Positions 14,554 through 21,805 of a DNA stretch of 44,088 nucleotides are shown one piece after another; the stretch's first letter is position 1, and each line of letters starts with the position of its first letter. The DNA lies in the IMG/VR virus record IMGVR_UViG_3300032053_004415, positions 1-44,088 of that record. One strand, given 5' to 3'. The notes below the pieces were generated by a model. It had not been told where the DNA came from and ran no database searches. It worked only from the letters and a program-made list of their open reading frames with translations. The translations under genes and the position numbers were made by a program. This DNA is from a virus.

Positions 14554-16833
14554 ATGTCAAAAAAGGTTGAAAATTCGGAAACGTATTCCGATTTTTGGTT
14601 GGACGATGAGTTAATCAGCCAGTTTATTGGCGACGAAACTCAAGAATCCGAAGAGGGCGAAACGCCTTCTGCTCCGATGTTTTCGTTAGATTTGATTCAG
14701 TTAGCGGCATATCGAAAGGTGATATCCAATTTTGTATCCATTCTTACAAATAAAGATGTTCCGGTTAAATTCATTACTACAGGCAATAATTCCAGCGATG
14801 GAAATGTGGTATACCTCTCTTCCTCAATTAAAAAGAAAAAAGATTTTGATTGGAATGTTGGTCTATCTCTCCACGAGGCGGAACACATTGTAAAAAGTGA
14901 TTGGGATATGGTTAAGAAATTTTATACCATCGTTCCACAACATCTTAAAGATAAAGCTAAAAAGAAAAATATCACCAATGAACAATTATGTCAGTTTTGT
15001 AAACACGTTTGGAATGTAATTGAGGATCGTTATATCGATATGTTGGTTTTTACGGATGCTCCTGGATATCGTGGGTATTATGAAGCGATGTATAATAAAT
15101 TGTGGAATAGTAAATCTATATCGGATGGGTTAAAATCCAAATTATTTAGAATATCAAATTTGATTGGATATGAATTTCGTATCACAAATCTTACTAATGT
15201 TGATACCGAGGTTGATGCTCTTCCTGGGTTGAGGAAAATCGCCGAAACGATTGATATAACAAATATTTTAAGATTGAAAACTACTCAAGATAGGGTAGAC
15301 GTTTCTTTTAAGGTTGTAGAAATTGTTTTGGATAATATTGGAAAACAGCCCGTTCAACCAACTGAAACTGATAAGATTATCAAAAAAATTAAGGATGTGG
15401 TGGGATCGCCTTCGCCAAGTGGAGGAACTGGTTCAGATGGTGATGAAGATGATGACGATAATAATAAAAACGATTCAGATTCAGGAGGAGATTCTACGGA
15501 TGATGATGATGAAGACGATTCTAAAAATGGATCTTCTGGAGATAAAGAGGAAAAAGATGGAGAAGAAGATGGAAAAGGATCTGGAGATGATAAATCGTCA
15601 GATTCGGGGTCAGATAAATCAGATAACACATCCGATCCAACCAACCCAGGAAAAGACGATGACTTGTCTGACAAAAAAGTTAAAGCCATAAAAAAAGCGT
15701 TTGAACAGCAGTTAAATTTTCTTTTAAGAAATTACGACAAAGCCAAACAAACCGTATCCAAGGAATCGGCCGATTTGTTAGATATTATCGAAAAGGCTGG
15801 AATTACTTTAAGAATGGCTGGACATGGGTATTCTCAACCTGGAGAAGAAATTCGTGATGGTATTAATTGTATTGTAGTCAATAAGTTGACCAAAGAATTG
15901 ATGGAAAGTGGGCATCACATTTTTCCACTGACCACTATAACCGTGGCCAACAAAACCCCCAATAAATCTTATGAGGATGCCGTAGTTAAAGGGTTTACAA
16001 TGGGCAAGATGTTGGGTAAGAAACTACAAATTCGAAGTGAAACCAACATCACAAAGTATATTCGAAGAATGGCTGGAAAGATTGATAGACGATTGTTGGC
16101 TGGTATTGGCGCCGGGTTGGAAGATATCTTTTTCAAAATTAAAACGGACAAGTATAACAAGGCTCGTCTTCACATCTCCGTGGACGCTAGTGGATCAATG
16201 ATGGATGACAACAAGTGGTGTCCAACCATGTCGTTGTTGGTTTCCATTTGTGTAGCATTTTCTATGGTGGAAAATTTGAAGATATCCGTGTCTTTCCGAT
16301 CTACTCACAGAATGTCTACTGGAGTAGAATTACCTTATATTGTGTTGGCCTATGATTCTGATGTGGATAAAATATCAAAGATACGAAATTTGTTTCCATA
16401 TCTAAAGGCTTCTGGCTGCACCCCCGAGGGGTTGGCGTTCGAATCCACGATGGATAGTTTTATCATCGGTAAGAAGTCGGATGGAACGGATGTCTATTTC
16501 CTTAACATATCTGATGGTGAACCATATTTTTTCCTGAATGGAATTATGAATAAAAGTCGAACCAATTTCTCATATCAAGGTCAAGGAGCGTGTCTTCACA
16601 CCAAAAAGCAGATTGAAAAACTTCGGTCTGCTGGTATAAAGATATTAAGTTATTTTATAGAAAGTGCTGATAGCGGTATAGGATACAATTTATATGGTGT
16701 GTCTGGGATTCCCTATAAGGAAACATTATTCCAACAGTTTAGATTGATGTATGGAAAGGATGCTCAGTTCATTAACATTACCAACGTCTTCCAAATAGCG
16801 AAAACAATTAATGGTCTGTTTCTACAGAAATGA
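14554..16833 (+). CDS. CobT-like VWA-domain protein with HExxH motif
   Basis: 759 residues, probable partner of the AAA+ ATPase, as in CobS-CobT and MoxR-VWA pairs where the ATPase remodels or loads a target selected by the VWA protein. The N-terminal domain contains SLHEAEH near residue 107, an HExxH zinc-peptidase signature. A linker of about 90 residues, near 285-375, is nearly all Asp, Glu, Ser and Gly, as in CobT. The VWA domain near 535-745 has the MIDAS motif DASGSM, then GCTPEGLA and ISDGEP. The ATG at 14554, 1 nt after the ATPase stop, is chosen. An in-frame TTG at 14521 would overlap the upstream gene. Confidence 0.88.
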   Translation: MSKKVENSETYSDFWLDDELISQFIGDETQESEEGETPSAPMFSLDLIQLAAYRKVISNFVSILTNKDVPVKFITTGNNSSDGNVVYLSSSIKKKKDFDWNVGLSLHEAEHIVKSDWDMVKKFYTIVPQHLKDKAKKKNITNEQLCQFCKHVWNVIEDRYIDMLVFTDAPGYRGYYEAMYNKLWNSKSISDGLKSKLFRISNLIGYEFRITNLTNVDTEVDALPGLRKIAETIDITNILRLKTTQDRVDVSFKVVEIVLDNIGKQPVQPTETDKIIKKIKDVVGSPSPSGGTGSDGDEDDDDNNKNDSDSGGDSTDDDDEDDSKNGSSGDKEEKDGEEDGKGSGDDKSSDSGSDKSDNTSDPTNPGKDDDLSDKKVKAIKKAFEQQLNFLLRNYDKAKQTVSKESADLLDIIEKAGITLRMAGHGYSQPGEEIRDGINCIVVNKLTKELMESGHHIFPLTTITVANKTPNKSYEDAVVKGFTMGKMLGKKLQIRSETNITKYIRRMAGKIDRRLLAGIGAGLEDIFFKIKTDKYNKARLHISVDASGSMMDDNKWCPTMSLLVSICVAFSMVENLKISVSFRSTHRMSTGVELPYIVLAYDSDVDKISKIRNLFPYLKASGCTPEGLAFESTMDSFIIGKKSDGTDVYFLNISDGEPYFFLNGIMNKSRTNFSYQGQGACLHTKKQIEKLRSAGIKILSYFIESADSGIGYNLYGVSGIPYKETLFQQFRLMYGKDAQFINITNVFQIAKTINGLFLQK

Positions 16834-16842
16834 AAAAAAGAT

Positions 16843-16870
16843 TTGACAACTTTATAGTTTGTGGTATAGT
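16843..16870 (+). promoter_or_regulatory. Strong sigma70-like promoter
   Basis: TTGACA (16843-16848), a 16-bp spacer and TATAGT (16865-16870) with GTGG immediately before the -10. It is the best match to consensus in the window. The predicted start near 16877 gives a leader of about 43 nt with GAGGA before the ATG at 16920. Confidence 0.75.
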
Positions 16871-16919
16871 ATATCACAAGTTCTAAAAAACAAAAAACAA
16901 AAGTAGAGGAATAAAAGTT

Positions 16920-17288
16920 ATGAATGATAAACCAATAAGAAAAAATAAAACAAATCTAGTAGTTAACTGGCCAGCCACTGACCAATCGTTTACGATTAAC
17001 GAACTGGCTGCGCTTAATGATAATTTCATCCAAATCACCCTTCGAGTCCGCGTCCAGAAGGCAATTGAGGAAAATCGGGTCGTTGCCATAGGCACCAAAA
17101 ATCTCAAGAAGGGGCGCCCACAGTTGGTGTTTGCGTTGAGGCCGGTTTCTCAGGCCGCTTTGGAACATGCCAAGGCCAGCGGTGCTATTTTAGATGATCA
17201 GTCACGTTTGATCACAGTTATGGAAGTTCCTGCTTCTATGACCACGATTACTGTCAATGAGACAGTCAAGGCTACCGCAGTTGCGTAA
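16920..17288 (+). CDS. Small protein with winged-helix-like segment, possible regulator
   Basis: 122 residues. From residue 21 it reads QSFTINELAALN, then ITLRVRVQKAIEENRVVAIG and KKGRPQLVFALRPVS. This pattern of an FTI-x-EL helix, a second helix and a GRP wing occurs in small phage proteins I take to be winged-helix DNA-binding proteins. It has a strong dedicated promoter and clearly higher GC than its neighbours, which suggests high expression or recent arrival. A 12-bp inverted repeat follows 15 nt after the stop. The HTH reading is an inference from local pattern only. Confidence 0.7.
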   Translation: MNDKPIRKNKTNLVVNWPATDQSFTINELAALNDNFIQITLRVRVQKAIEENRVVAIGTKNLKKGRPQLVFALRPVSQAALEHAKASGAILDDQSRLITVMEVPASMTTITVNETVKATAVA

Positions 17289-17303
17289 CAAGACACAGCA
17301 TTG

Positions 17304-17362
17304 ATGCCGTATATATGAGTGAAGAAAATAAGACAAATTTTGTTCGTATATACGGCATTTTT
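17304..17362 (+). repeat. 12-bp inverted repeat spanning a start codon
   Basis: ATGCCGTATATA (17304-17315) is the exact reverse complement of TATATACGGCAT (17347-17358), with a 31-nt loop. The 3' arm runs into a T stretch (17358-17362), so the structure could end transcription from the strong promoter at 16843. The 5' arm ends on the A of the ATG of the small gene at 17315, so it could also hide that start. Confidence 0.55.
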
Positions 17363-17479
17363 GACCAAGAAGAGAATACTATTGTGTATGTTAGTTTGAG
17401 TTATACGGATGTTGAAATTGAAATGACTTCTCTGAGTGAGGAACGTTTTGTTCCGTGTGAATTTGATATAGTCTTTTAA
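17315..17479 (+). CDS. 54-residue hypothetical protein
   Basis: An acidic protein (MSEENKTNFVRIYGIFDQEE) with alternating strand-like segments (NTIVYVSLSYTDVEIEM) that looks like a small beta-rich fold. Its composition is protein-like throughout. Its start lies in the stem of a long inverted repeat and no clear Shine-Dalgarno is present. It converges with the minus-strand gene at 17476, with a 4-nt overlap of stops. Function unknown. Confidence 0.5.
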   Translation: MSEENKTNFVRIYGIFDQEENTIVYVSLSYTDVEIEMTSLSEERFVPCEFDIVF

Positions 17480-17742
17480 GGCGCAGGCTGTTTTTGGGAC
17501 GTTGCCTTTTTGTCTCCGCTGTAAACTGCTTTTCTTTTAAATGATTGTCGGTCTACTGGATCTCTTTTATAATAAATCACCGTTACATTTTTAGATAATC
17601 GCCTCACTATTGATTCTACAAGATTTCGACTGCCGTATCCTACAGGAATATCAAACTCATCATCATATAAAGCGAATTCAGACGGCGACCTTTCAAAATG
17701 ATGATATAACAATATTTCTGGGTTGATTCTTTTTAATCTCAT
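17476..17742 (-). CDS. Hypothetical protein, 88 residues
   Basis: A basic protein with the pattern PEILLYHHFERSPSEFALYDD near residues 8-28 and RNLVESIVRRLSKNVTVIYYKR near 39-60. The tail is lysine- and glutamine-rich (GDKKATSQKQPAP). A GGGAG ribosome site lies 9 nt before the ATG on the minus strand. It is a lone minus gene amid plus genes. No known family recognised. Confidence 0.55.
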   Translation of the reverse strand: MRLKRINPEILLYHHFERSPSEFALYDDEFDIPVGYGSRNLVESIVRRLSKNVTVIYYKRDPVDRQSFKRKAVYSGDKKATSQKQPAP

Positions 17743-17765
17743 GGTATATTACTCCCATATAAATA
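17723..17765 (+). promoter_or_regulatory. Candidate promoters before the DUF4338-like gene
   Basis: TTGATT (17723-17728), a 16-bp spacer and TATATT (17745-17750) share the spacer and the TGG flank of the promoters at 12611 and 16843. An exact T4 late box TATAAATA follows at 17758-17765. Either would give a leader of 65-85 nt to the ATG at 17839. The first overlaps the start of the divergent gene. Confidence 0.35.
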
Positions 17766-17838
17766 TCTCTGAGATGAGATTTATCGATTTTTCATGATGG
17801 TCTGAGTTATGTATCGTAAATCGCTCGGAGAATAAATT

Positions 17839-19005
17839 ATGAGTGAATATTTTGAAGAATTTTTTGACGGCCATGCTTTTGATTTTCAAGTGGAAAAACA
17901 AAAAGTTATAGATAATCTAAATTGGCTTAAATCTTTATCTGTTGAGGAATTTACTTTTTATAAGAAATGGGAAGAAATCCAAGAGTATGGTGACTTGATT
18001 GGCGATTCCAAACAAGTAAAAGCTCAGTTGTGGAGTCCATCAAATATAGACGATCCAGTTCAGACAATAAAAGAAATAGAAACACTTTCTCCAAGAGTGG
18101 TATACGTCGATACTCCTGAACTGCAAAAATCATGGTTAAATCTCCGTGTATTTTGCCATTCTGCTGATTACAATCAAGTTCCAGGAAGATATAGAAAATT
18201 TCTAATAATGGATGGAGATAGGTATCTTGGATTTCTCGCTGTGGGTAGTGATATTATCGCTACAGATGCTAGAGATAGTTGGATTGGATGGAATAAAGAA
18301 ACCAGAGAAGGCGGCAAACTTACTTTTTCTGCTGTAGGTAGTACAATAGCTCCAACACAACCATTAGGATACAATTTTTTGGGTGGCAAACTATGCGCTC
18401 TATTGGTCACTTCACAAGTGGTCAGAGATAACTGGAAAAAATCATATGGGAATACTTTAACAGGAATGACCACCACTAGCCTATATGGATCTTTATCACA
18501 ATATAACAATTTAAAATGGTGGCACAAATGCGGTCATTCAAAAGGCAAGGTTCTTATAAAACCAGATCAAAGATTTTATAAAATATGGCACGATTGGTTG
18601 AAGACAAATCGTTCCGAAGAATATATTAAAGCTATGACTCAGAAAGAAGGAGTTTCTGGCCCTGTTACTGGAGCCAAACTTCGTGTGTTGGATATGATAT
18701 GTGATGTAGTGGGCATAAAAGTTTCTGATTATCAACACGGATATTCAAGAGGAATATTTTATTCTTGTTTTTATAATAATACAAAAGAATTTTTACGTGG
18801 AGAAATTAAAGAAAATGATTTAATAATAAAAGATATAATGAACGAAGAATGTATGTTAAGTTGGTGGAAAAATAAAGCCGTCGAAAGATATAAAAAACTT
18901 ATTTTGGAAAAAAGAATAAAAATCGAAAAATTGTTTTATAATAAAATGTTTGGAATGAAATATACCAAAGCTAAAGAAATTTATTTTTCAGAAGTGGGTA
19001 GATAA
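17839..19005 (+). CDS. DUF4338 (Druantia DruA-like) family protein
   Basis: 388 residues. The central part has the DUF4338 pattern: GFLAVGSDIIATDARDSWIG (in part), WNKETREGG, SQVVRDNWKKSYGNTLTGMTTTS (in part), and NNLKWWHKCGHSKGK. DruA, a protein of the Druantia defence system, carries this domain, whose chemistry is not established. Similar stand-alone proteins occur in marine T4-like phages. The N-terminal 110 residues are helical and acidic. The C-terminal 90 are lysine-rich with a DYQHGYSRGIFYSC motif. A ribosome site GGAGAA precedes the ATG. It is one of two such genes here, close to a Mom-like gene. Confidence 0.78.
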   Translation: MSEYFEEFFDGHAFDFQVEKQKVIDNLNWLKSLSVEEFTFYKKWEEIQEYGDLIGDSKQVKAQLWSPSNIDDPVQTIKEIETLSPRVVYVDTPELQKSWLNLRVFCHSADYNQVPGRYRKFLIMDGDRYLGFLAVGSDIIATDARDSWIGWNKETREGGKLTFSAVGSTIAPTQPLGYNFLGGKLCALLVTSQVVRDNWKKSYGNTLTGMTTTSLYGSLSQYNNLKWWHKCGHSKGKVLIKPDQRFYKIWHDWLKTNRSEEYIKAMTQKEGVSGPVTGAKLRVLDMICDVVGIKVSDYQHGYSRGIFYSCFYNNTKEFLRGEIKENDLIIKDIMNEECMLSWWKNKAVERYKKLILEKRIKIEKLFYNKMFGMKYTKAKEIYFSEVGR

Positions 19006-19126
19006 TATTCAACAAGAGTGTTATTTAATTCATTATTGAATATAATAACTTGATTTATTTTCAAGATGTGATAAGTTAAGTCATAAAGTGTGAAAAACAC
19101 AAATTTGCAAGAAAGGAAAACTAAAT

Positions 19127-19345
19127 ATGGTTGCACGTAAAAATCGTAAGAATAGAACGGCGTTTGTCGGTAATGTTACTCCCGCTGGATTGGGTATTTT
19201 CTACTCCATCCCTCTTAAGGGAAACACCGATGTAGGTCAGAGACTCACTCTTAAGGTGGGTAGGAACAGAATCGATTTGACCGGCAGTCAGGTCCGAGCA
19301 GTTCAGCGAGTTATTACTCGCGCTCGTCGCCTCGCTTCCCGTTAA
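19127..19345 (+). CDS. Small, very basic hypothetical protein
   Basis: 72 residues rich in arginine (MVARKNRKNRTAFVG at the start, VITRARRLASR at the end) with a short strand-rich centre (GQRLTLKVGRNRIDLTG). The charge suggests nucleic-acid binding, but no family is recognised. GC content and codon choice are clearly higher than those of its neighbours, like the gene at 16920. The ribosome site (GAAAGGAAA) is strong and a very stable terminator follows, so it looks like a short, well-expressed unit. The 121-nt gap upstream holds small hairpins and a TATAAT at 19041-19046 without a convincing -35 box. Confidence 0.7.
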   Translation: MVARKNRKNRTAFVGNVTPAGLGIFYSIPLKGNTDVGQRLTLKVGRNRIDLTGSQVRAVQRVITRARRLASR

Positions 19346-19373
19346 TTCTAATAAAACAAAGGGTTATGACAAA

Positions 19374-19400
19374 AGGGGGCGGCAAACCGCCCTCTTCTTT
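19374..19400 (+). terminator. Strong rho-independent terminator
   Basis: The GC-rich stem GGGCGG (19377-19382) pairs with CCGCCC (19387-19392) around CAAA. It extends by three more pairs on each side (19374-19376 with 19393-19395) and is followed by a T/C-rich tail with TTTT. Confidence 0.85.
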
Positions 19401-19406
19401 TCATCT

Positions 19407-19697
19407 ATGTTAACATCATATTGTATATTCATATTCATAGCAGTTGGAGTGTTAATTTGGTCAGTTATAAGATTAGAAAAACTTATAAACCAAATAAATA
19501 AACGGTTATATCGCATTGATAATGATATAAATACTTTACATTCTAACCAACGTGTAATAGATTCAAACGTAAGAAACATAAACGGTCAGATAACAAGGTA
19601 TCTAAAACATGGGCAGAAAAAAGAAAATCGATCAGGAAATCTACGGGAAAACGTCCGACGAGAAATTCAAAACCAGAAAAGAAATATCGGAGAATAA
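19407..19697 (+). CDS. Small membrane protein with coiled coil
   Basis: 96 residues. Residues 3-21 are hydrophobic (SYCIFIFIAVGVLIWSVI) and form one transmembrane helix, followed by a heptad-like helix (RLEKLINQINKRLYRIDNDI) and a basic tail. The tail overlaps the gp62 gene by 89 nt in another frame, so only the first two thirds are free of overlap. The fold resembles small phage membrane proteins such as spanin-like or lysis-accessory factors, without a firm match. Confidence 0.55.
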   Translation: MLTSYCIFIFIAVGVLIWSVIRLEKLINQINKRLYRIDNDINTLHSNQRVIDSNVRNINGQITRYLKHGQKKENRSGNLRENVRREIQNQKRNIGE

Positions 19698-20148
19698 GCC
19701 TAAATCTTTAGGGTTGTTCGATCATATCAAACATATCAGGACTATTCAAGATCCCGATTACTATAACAATCTTAACGACGAAGACAGAAAGTCATTCAAC
19801 CACTTCATGATATTGAGAGCATTATCAATGAATCCTGCTCTCACCGATGATATATCGGTTCTTTTTAGATATTTTGATAAAATGCCTTCCAATCGGTTCT
19901 ATACACTGTTGATTTCGTTAATTCCAGCGGATAAACGATTTTATCCGTGGGTCAAATCACAGAAAAAAGTAAATAAAGTCGTTGTAGAATTTATATCACA
20001 AAAGTTTGAAGTCTCTCCTCGTGAAGCCGAAGAATATCTATACATATTGTCCAATACGGAATCAGGACAAAAAGAGTTGTTCAAAATTTGTCAGGGGTTC
20101 GGTTTGACAGAAAAAGAAGTCAATAAACTTTTGTTGGAGAAAGAGTAG
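19609..20148 (+). CDS. 62: Clamp-loader small subunit gp62
   Basis: With gp44 it loads the gp45 sliding clamp onto DNA. The 179-residue length matches T4 gp62 (187). After a basic N-terminus it has LGLFDHIKHIRTIQDPDYYNNL (in part) and DEDRKSFNHFMILRALSMNP, the family's opening pattern. A segment with FYTLLISLIPADKRFYPWVKS (in part) follows. The C-terminal helices (EVSPREAEEYLYIL) fit the collar region. An AAGG ribosome site lies 11 nt before the ATG. The gp44 and gp45 genes are not in the window. Confidence 0.85.
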   Translation: MGRKKKIDQEIYGKTSDEKFKTRKEISENKPKSLGLFDHIKHIRTIQDPDYYNNLNDEDRKSFNHFMILRALSMNPALTDDISVLFRYFDKMPSNRFYTLLISLIPADKRFYPWVKSQKKVNKVVVEFISQKFEVSPREAEEYLYILSNTESGQKELFKICQGFGLTEKEVNKLLLEKE

Positions 20149-20150
20149 TT

Positions 20151-20864
20151 ATGAAAAAAACAAAAATTATAGGAATTGGAGGGCTATCCAGGTCTGGAAA
20201 AGATACATTTGTAAAAGTAGCACATAATATTTTGAAACAGAATGGGTATGACACCTGCCATCTTGCTTTTGCTACAGCATTAAAGAATGAAATCCAACAG
20301 ATGTTTAGAAATAACAATTTTAATTTAGATATTTGGACTGATGATACTGAAAGGAAGAAACGGCTCCGTGACCTTCTCGTATGGTGGGGTTGTATGAGAA
20401 GAGAGTTAGGTGACGGTAATTATTGGATAGATAGAATTCAAGAAAGATTTGAGTTGATACAGAGAACTTACTCTCAAGAAGTATTGGATAAATCTGTATT
20501 TTTTGTTTCTGACGTTCGTTTCCCCAATGAATCTAAGTGGATTCACGAAAAATGGGGCGGTTGGTTTATTCATGTAAAGAAATATTCTATGCGATATGAT
20601 AACGTGCAAACGTTTGATGATGGAAATGTAGAACATTCAGACGCAATGCATCGAATGTATGATTCTGCACCCAACGAAGAAGAGGCTAAACAAGATCCTC
20701 TCATACAGGAACACGCTGATGATAAATTAGAGTTGGAAAATGTCATTGAAAGAGAAACTAGATTAGGTAATAAAATAACTGTCGCTGACTTGCCGAATAA
20801 TACTTATCTATTGAATGAGGTAAGGTTATGTCTGGCGAAGGTTCCTCTTTTAAAAATTAAATAA
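20151..20864 (+). CDS. Deoxynucleoside monophosphate kinase
   Basis: Phosphorylates dNMPs to dNDPs for phage DNA synthesis. The P-loop is GIGGLSRSGKDTFVK (residues 7-21). RDLLVWWGCMRRELGDGNYWIDR (in part) near residues 74-95 and FFVSDVRFPNE near 118-128 are the segments typical of T4 gene 1-type kinases, with the DVRFPNE motif near the active site. The 237-residue length is close to the T4 enzyme. It begins 2 nt after gp62, so the two are co-translated. Together with the class II reductase it supplies precursors. Confidence 0.85.
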   Translation: MKKTKIIGIGGLSRSGKDTFVKVAHNILKQNGYDTCHLAFATALKNEIQQMFRNNNFNLDIWTDDTERKKRLRDLLVWWGCMRRELGDGNYWIDRIQERFELIQRTYSQEVLDKSVFFVSDVRFPNESKWIHEKWGGWFIHVKKYSMRYDNVQTFDDGNVEHSDAMHRMYDSAPNEEEAKQDPLIQEHADDKLELENVIERETRLGNKITVADLPNNTYLLNEVRLCLAKVPLLKIK

Positions 20865-21064
20865 CGATACATAAAATTAAAAGAAAACAAATATCGGAAA
20901 ATACTAAAAATTTAATATTGGATCTTTTTTGTAATAAAAAAATTGGTATAGTGAATATTTCTAAAGAATTATCTAAAATCGGAATAAATTACGGATCAAA
21001 AGCAATTAGAAATTTTCTAATAAGAAATAATGTGTATATAAAACAACAGAGGACAAAACAATGA
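20861..21064 (+). pseudogene. HTH-like open frame without an ATG
   Basis: An open frame of about 67 codons lies between the dNMP kinase and the second DUF4338-like gene. It reads IGIVNISKELSKIGINYGSK and then IRNFLIRNNVYIKQQ, the layout of a small helix-turn-helix often found in mobile or regulatory phage proteins. It has no ATG. Only TTG 20918, GTG 20951 or rarer codons could start it. Its TGA overlaps the next ATG as ATGA (21061-21064), as in a translated, coupled gene. It may be a decayed gene, a remnant of a homing endonuclease or a gene with an unusual start. Confidence 0.35.
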
Positions 21065-21786
21065 AATTTTTTGATATACAAACCGAGGAGGAATATCCGA
21101 TTTTTTTAGATGAATGTAATAATACTGAAAAAAATAAAAAATTTGCTTTTATTATTAATAAATATCATAGTTATAAAAAATTTAATCCTGGCCCGACAAG
21201 GCGAATACATTGGTTAATATATGAATCGGAAACGACAAAATTAATAGGAGCAATCGGATTGTCGAGTGCAACAATAGCAATAAAATGTAGAGATGATTAT
21301 ATTGGATGGAACAAAGAACAGAGAATAAAAAATTTGGGTATGATAGCTAATAATTCCAGGTTTTGTATAATACCAAATAAATCGATTCTAAAAAATATTG
21401 GAAGTATGATACTGAAACAATTGTCCATTGTAGGGTCAAAAAGATGGAAAGAAAAGTATGGCGGTATGTTATCTATGATAGAAACTTACGTACAAATTGA
21501 AAGAAATGATGAATATAATGAACATAAAGAAAGAAACGGATCTGTATACCGAGCATCCAATTGGATCGAAATTGGTCATACATCCGGAAATAGTATCCGA
21601 AAAGCCCCATTATCAAGTTGGAAAAAAGAATCGGGAATTCGTGGAGAGTTGGCAAGAAACAACCCAAAATTGGCGATGGAACGATATGGGTATGGGGGAA
21701 AGGAATATATAGTATCAAAATCACCAATTAAAATAATGTTCATAAAATCTTTAGTTTGGAATTGGAAAAAAATATTATTATCATAA
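21061..21786 (+). CDS. DUF4338 (Druantia DruA-like) family protein, short form
   Basis: 241 residues, almost only the DUF4338 core. Motifs in order: RRIHWLIYES, KLIGAIGLSSATIAIKCRDD (near 60-80), YIGWNKEQR, NNSRFCIIP, WKEKYGGMLSMIETYVQ, then SVYRASNWIEIGHTSG near residue 165-180. The last is the clearest family signature, comparable to YRAANWxxxGxTxG in DruA proteins. It shares RD-x-x-IGWNKE-x-R with the gene at 17839, so the two are distant paralogues. The gene is more AT-rich than the gp62 block, which suggests separate acquisition. The biochemical role of the domain is unknown. Confidence 0.85.
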   Translation: MKFFDIQTEEEYPIFLDECNNTEKNKKFAFIINKYHSYKKFNPGPTRRIHWLIYESETTKLIGAIGLSSATIAIKCRDDYIGWNKEQRIKNLGMIANNSRFCIIPNKSILKNIGSMILKQLSIVGSKRWKEKYGGMLSMIETYVQIERNDEYNEHKERNGSVYRASNWIEIGHTSGNSIRKAPLSSWKKESGIRGELARNNPKLAMERYGYGGKEYIVSKSPIKIMFIKSLVWNWKKILLS

Positions 21787-21805
21787 TTAGTAGATATTTA
21801 TATTT

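Noticed and set aside
15354-15689. Long open frames opposite and beside the acidic linker of the VWA gene
   Set aside because: They reflect the repetitive GAT/GAA codons of the linker. The predicted proteins are low-complexity serine or methionine/isoleucine runs without ribosome sites.
19006-19126. Possible tRNA or structured RNA in the gap before the gene at 19127
   Set aside because: Only short AT hairpins (for example CTTGA/TCAAG and GTGT/ACAC) are present. No cloverleaf or conserved tRNA bases are seen.
20925-20952. TTGGTATAGTG resembling the -10 flank of the strong promoters
   Set aside because: The -35 position is a run of T with poor match to TTGACA, and it lies inside an open frame.
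9851-21802. TATTTATA at 9851-9858, 11401-11408 and 21795-21802, each just before a plus-strand gene
   Set aside because: This is the late box TATAAATA on the wrong strand for those genes. The motif is expected several times by chance in DNA this AT-rich.
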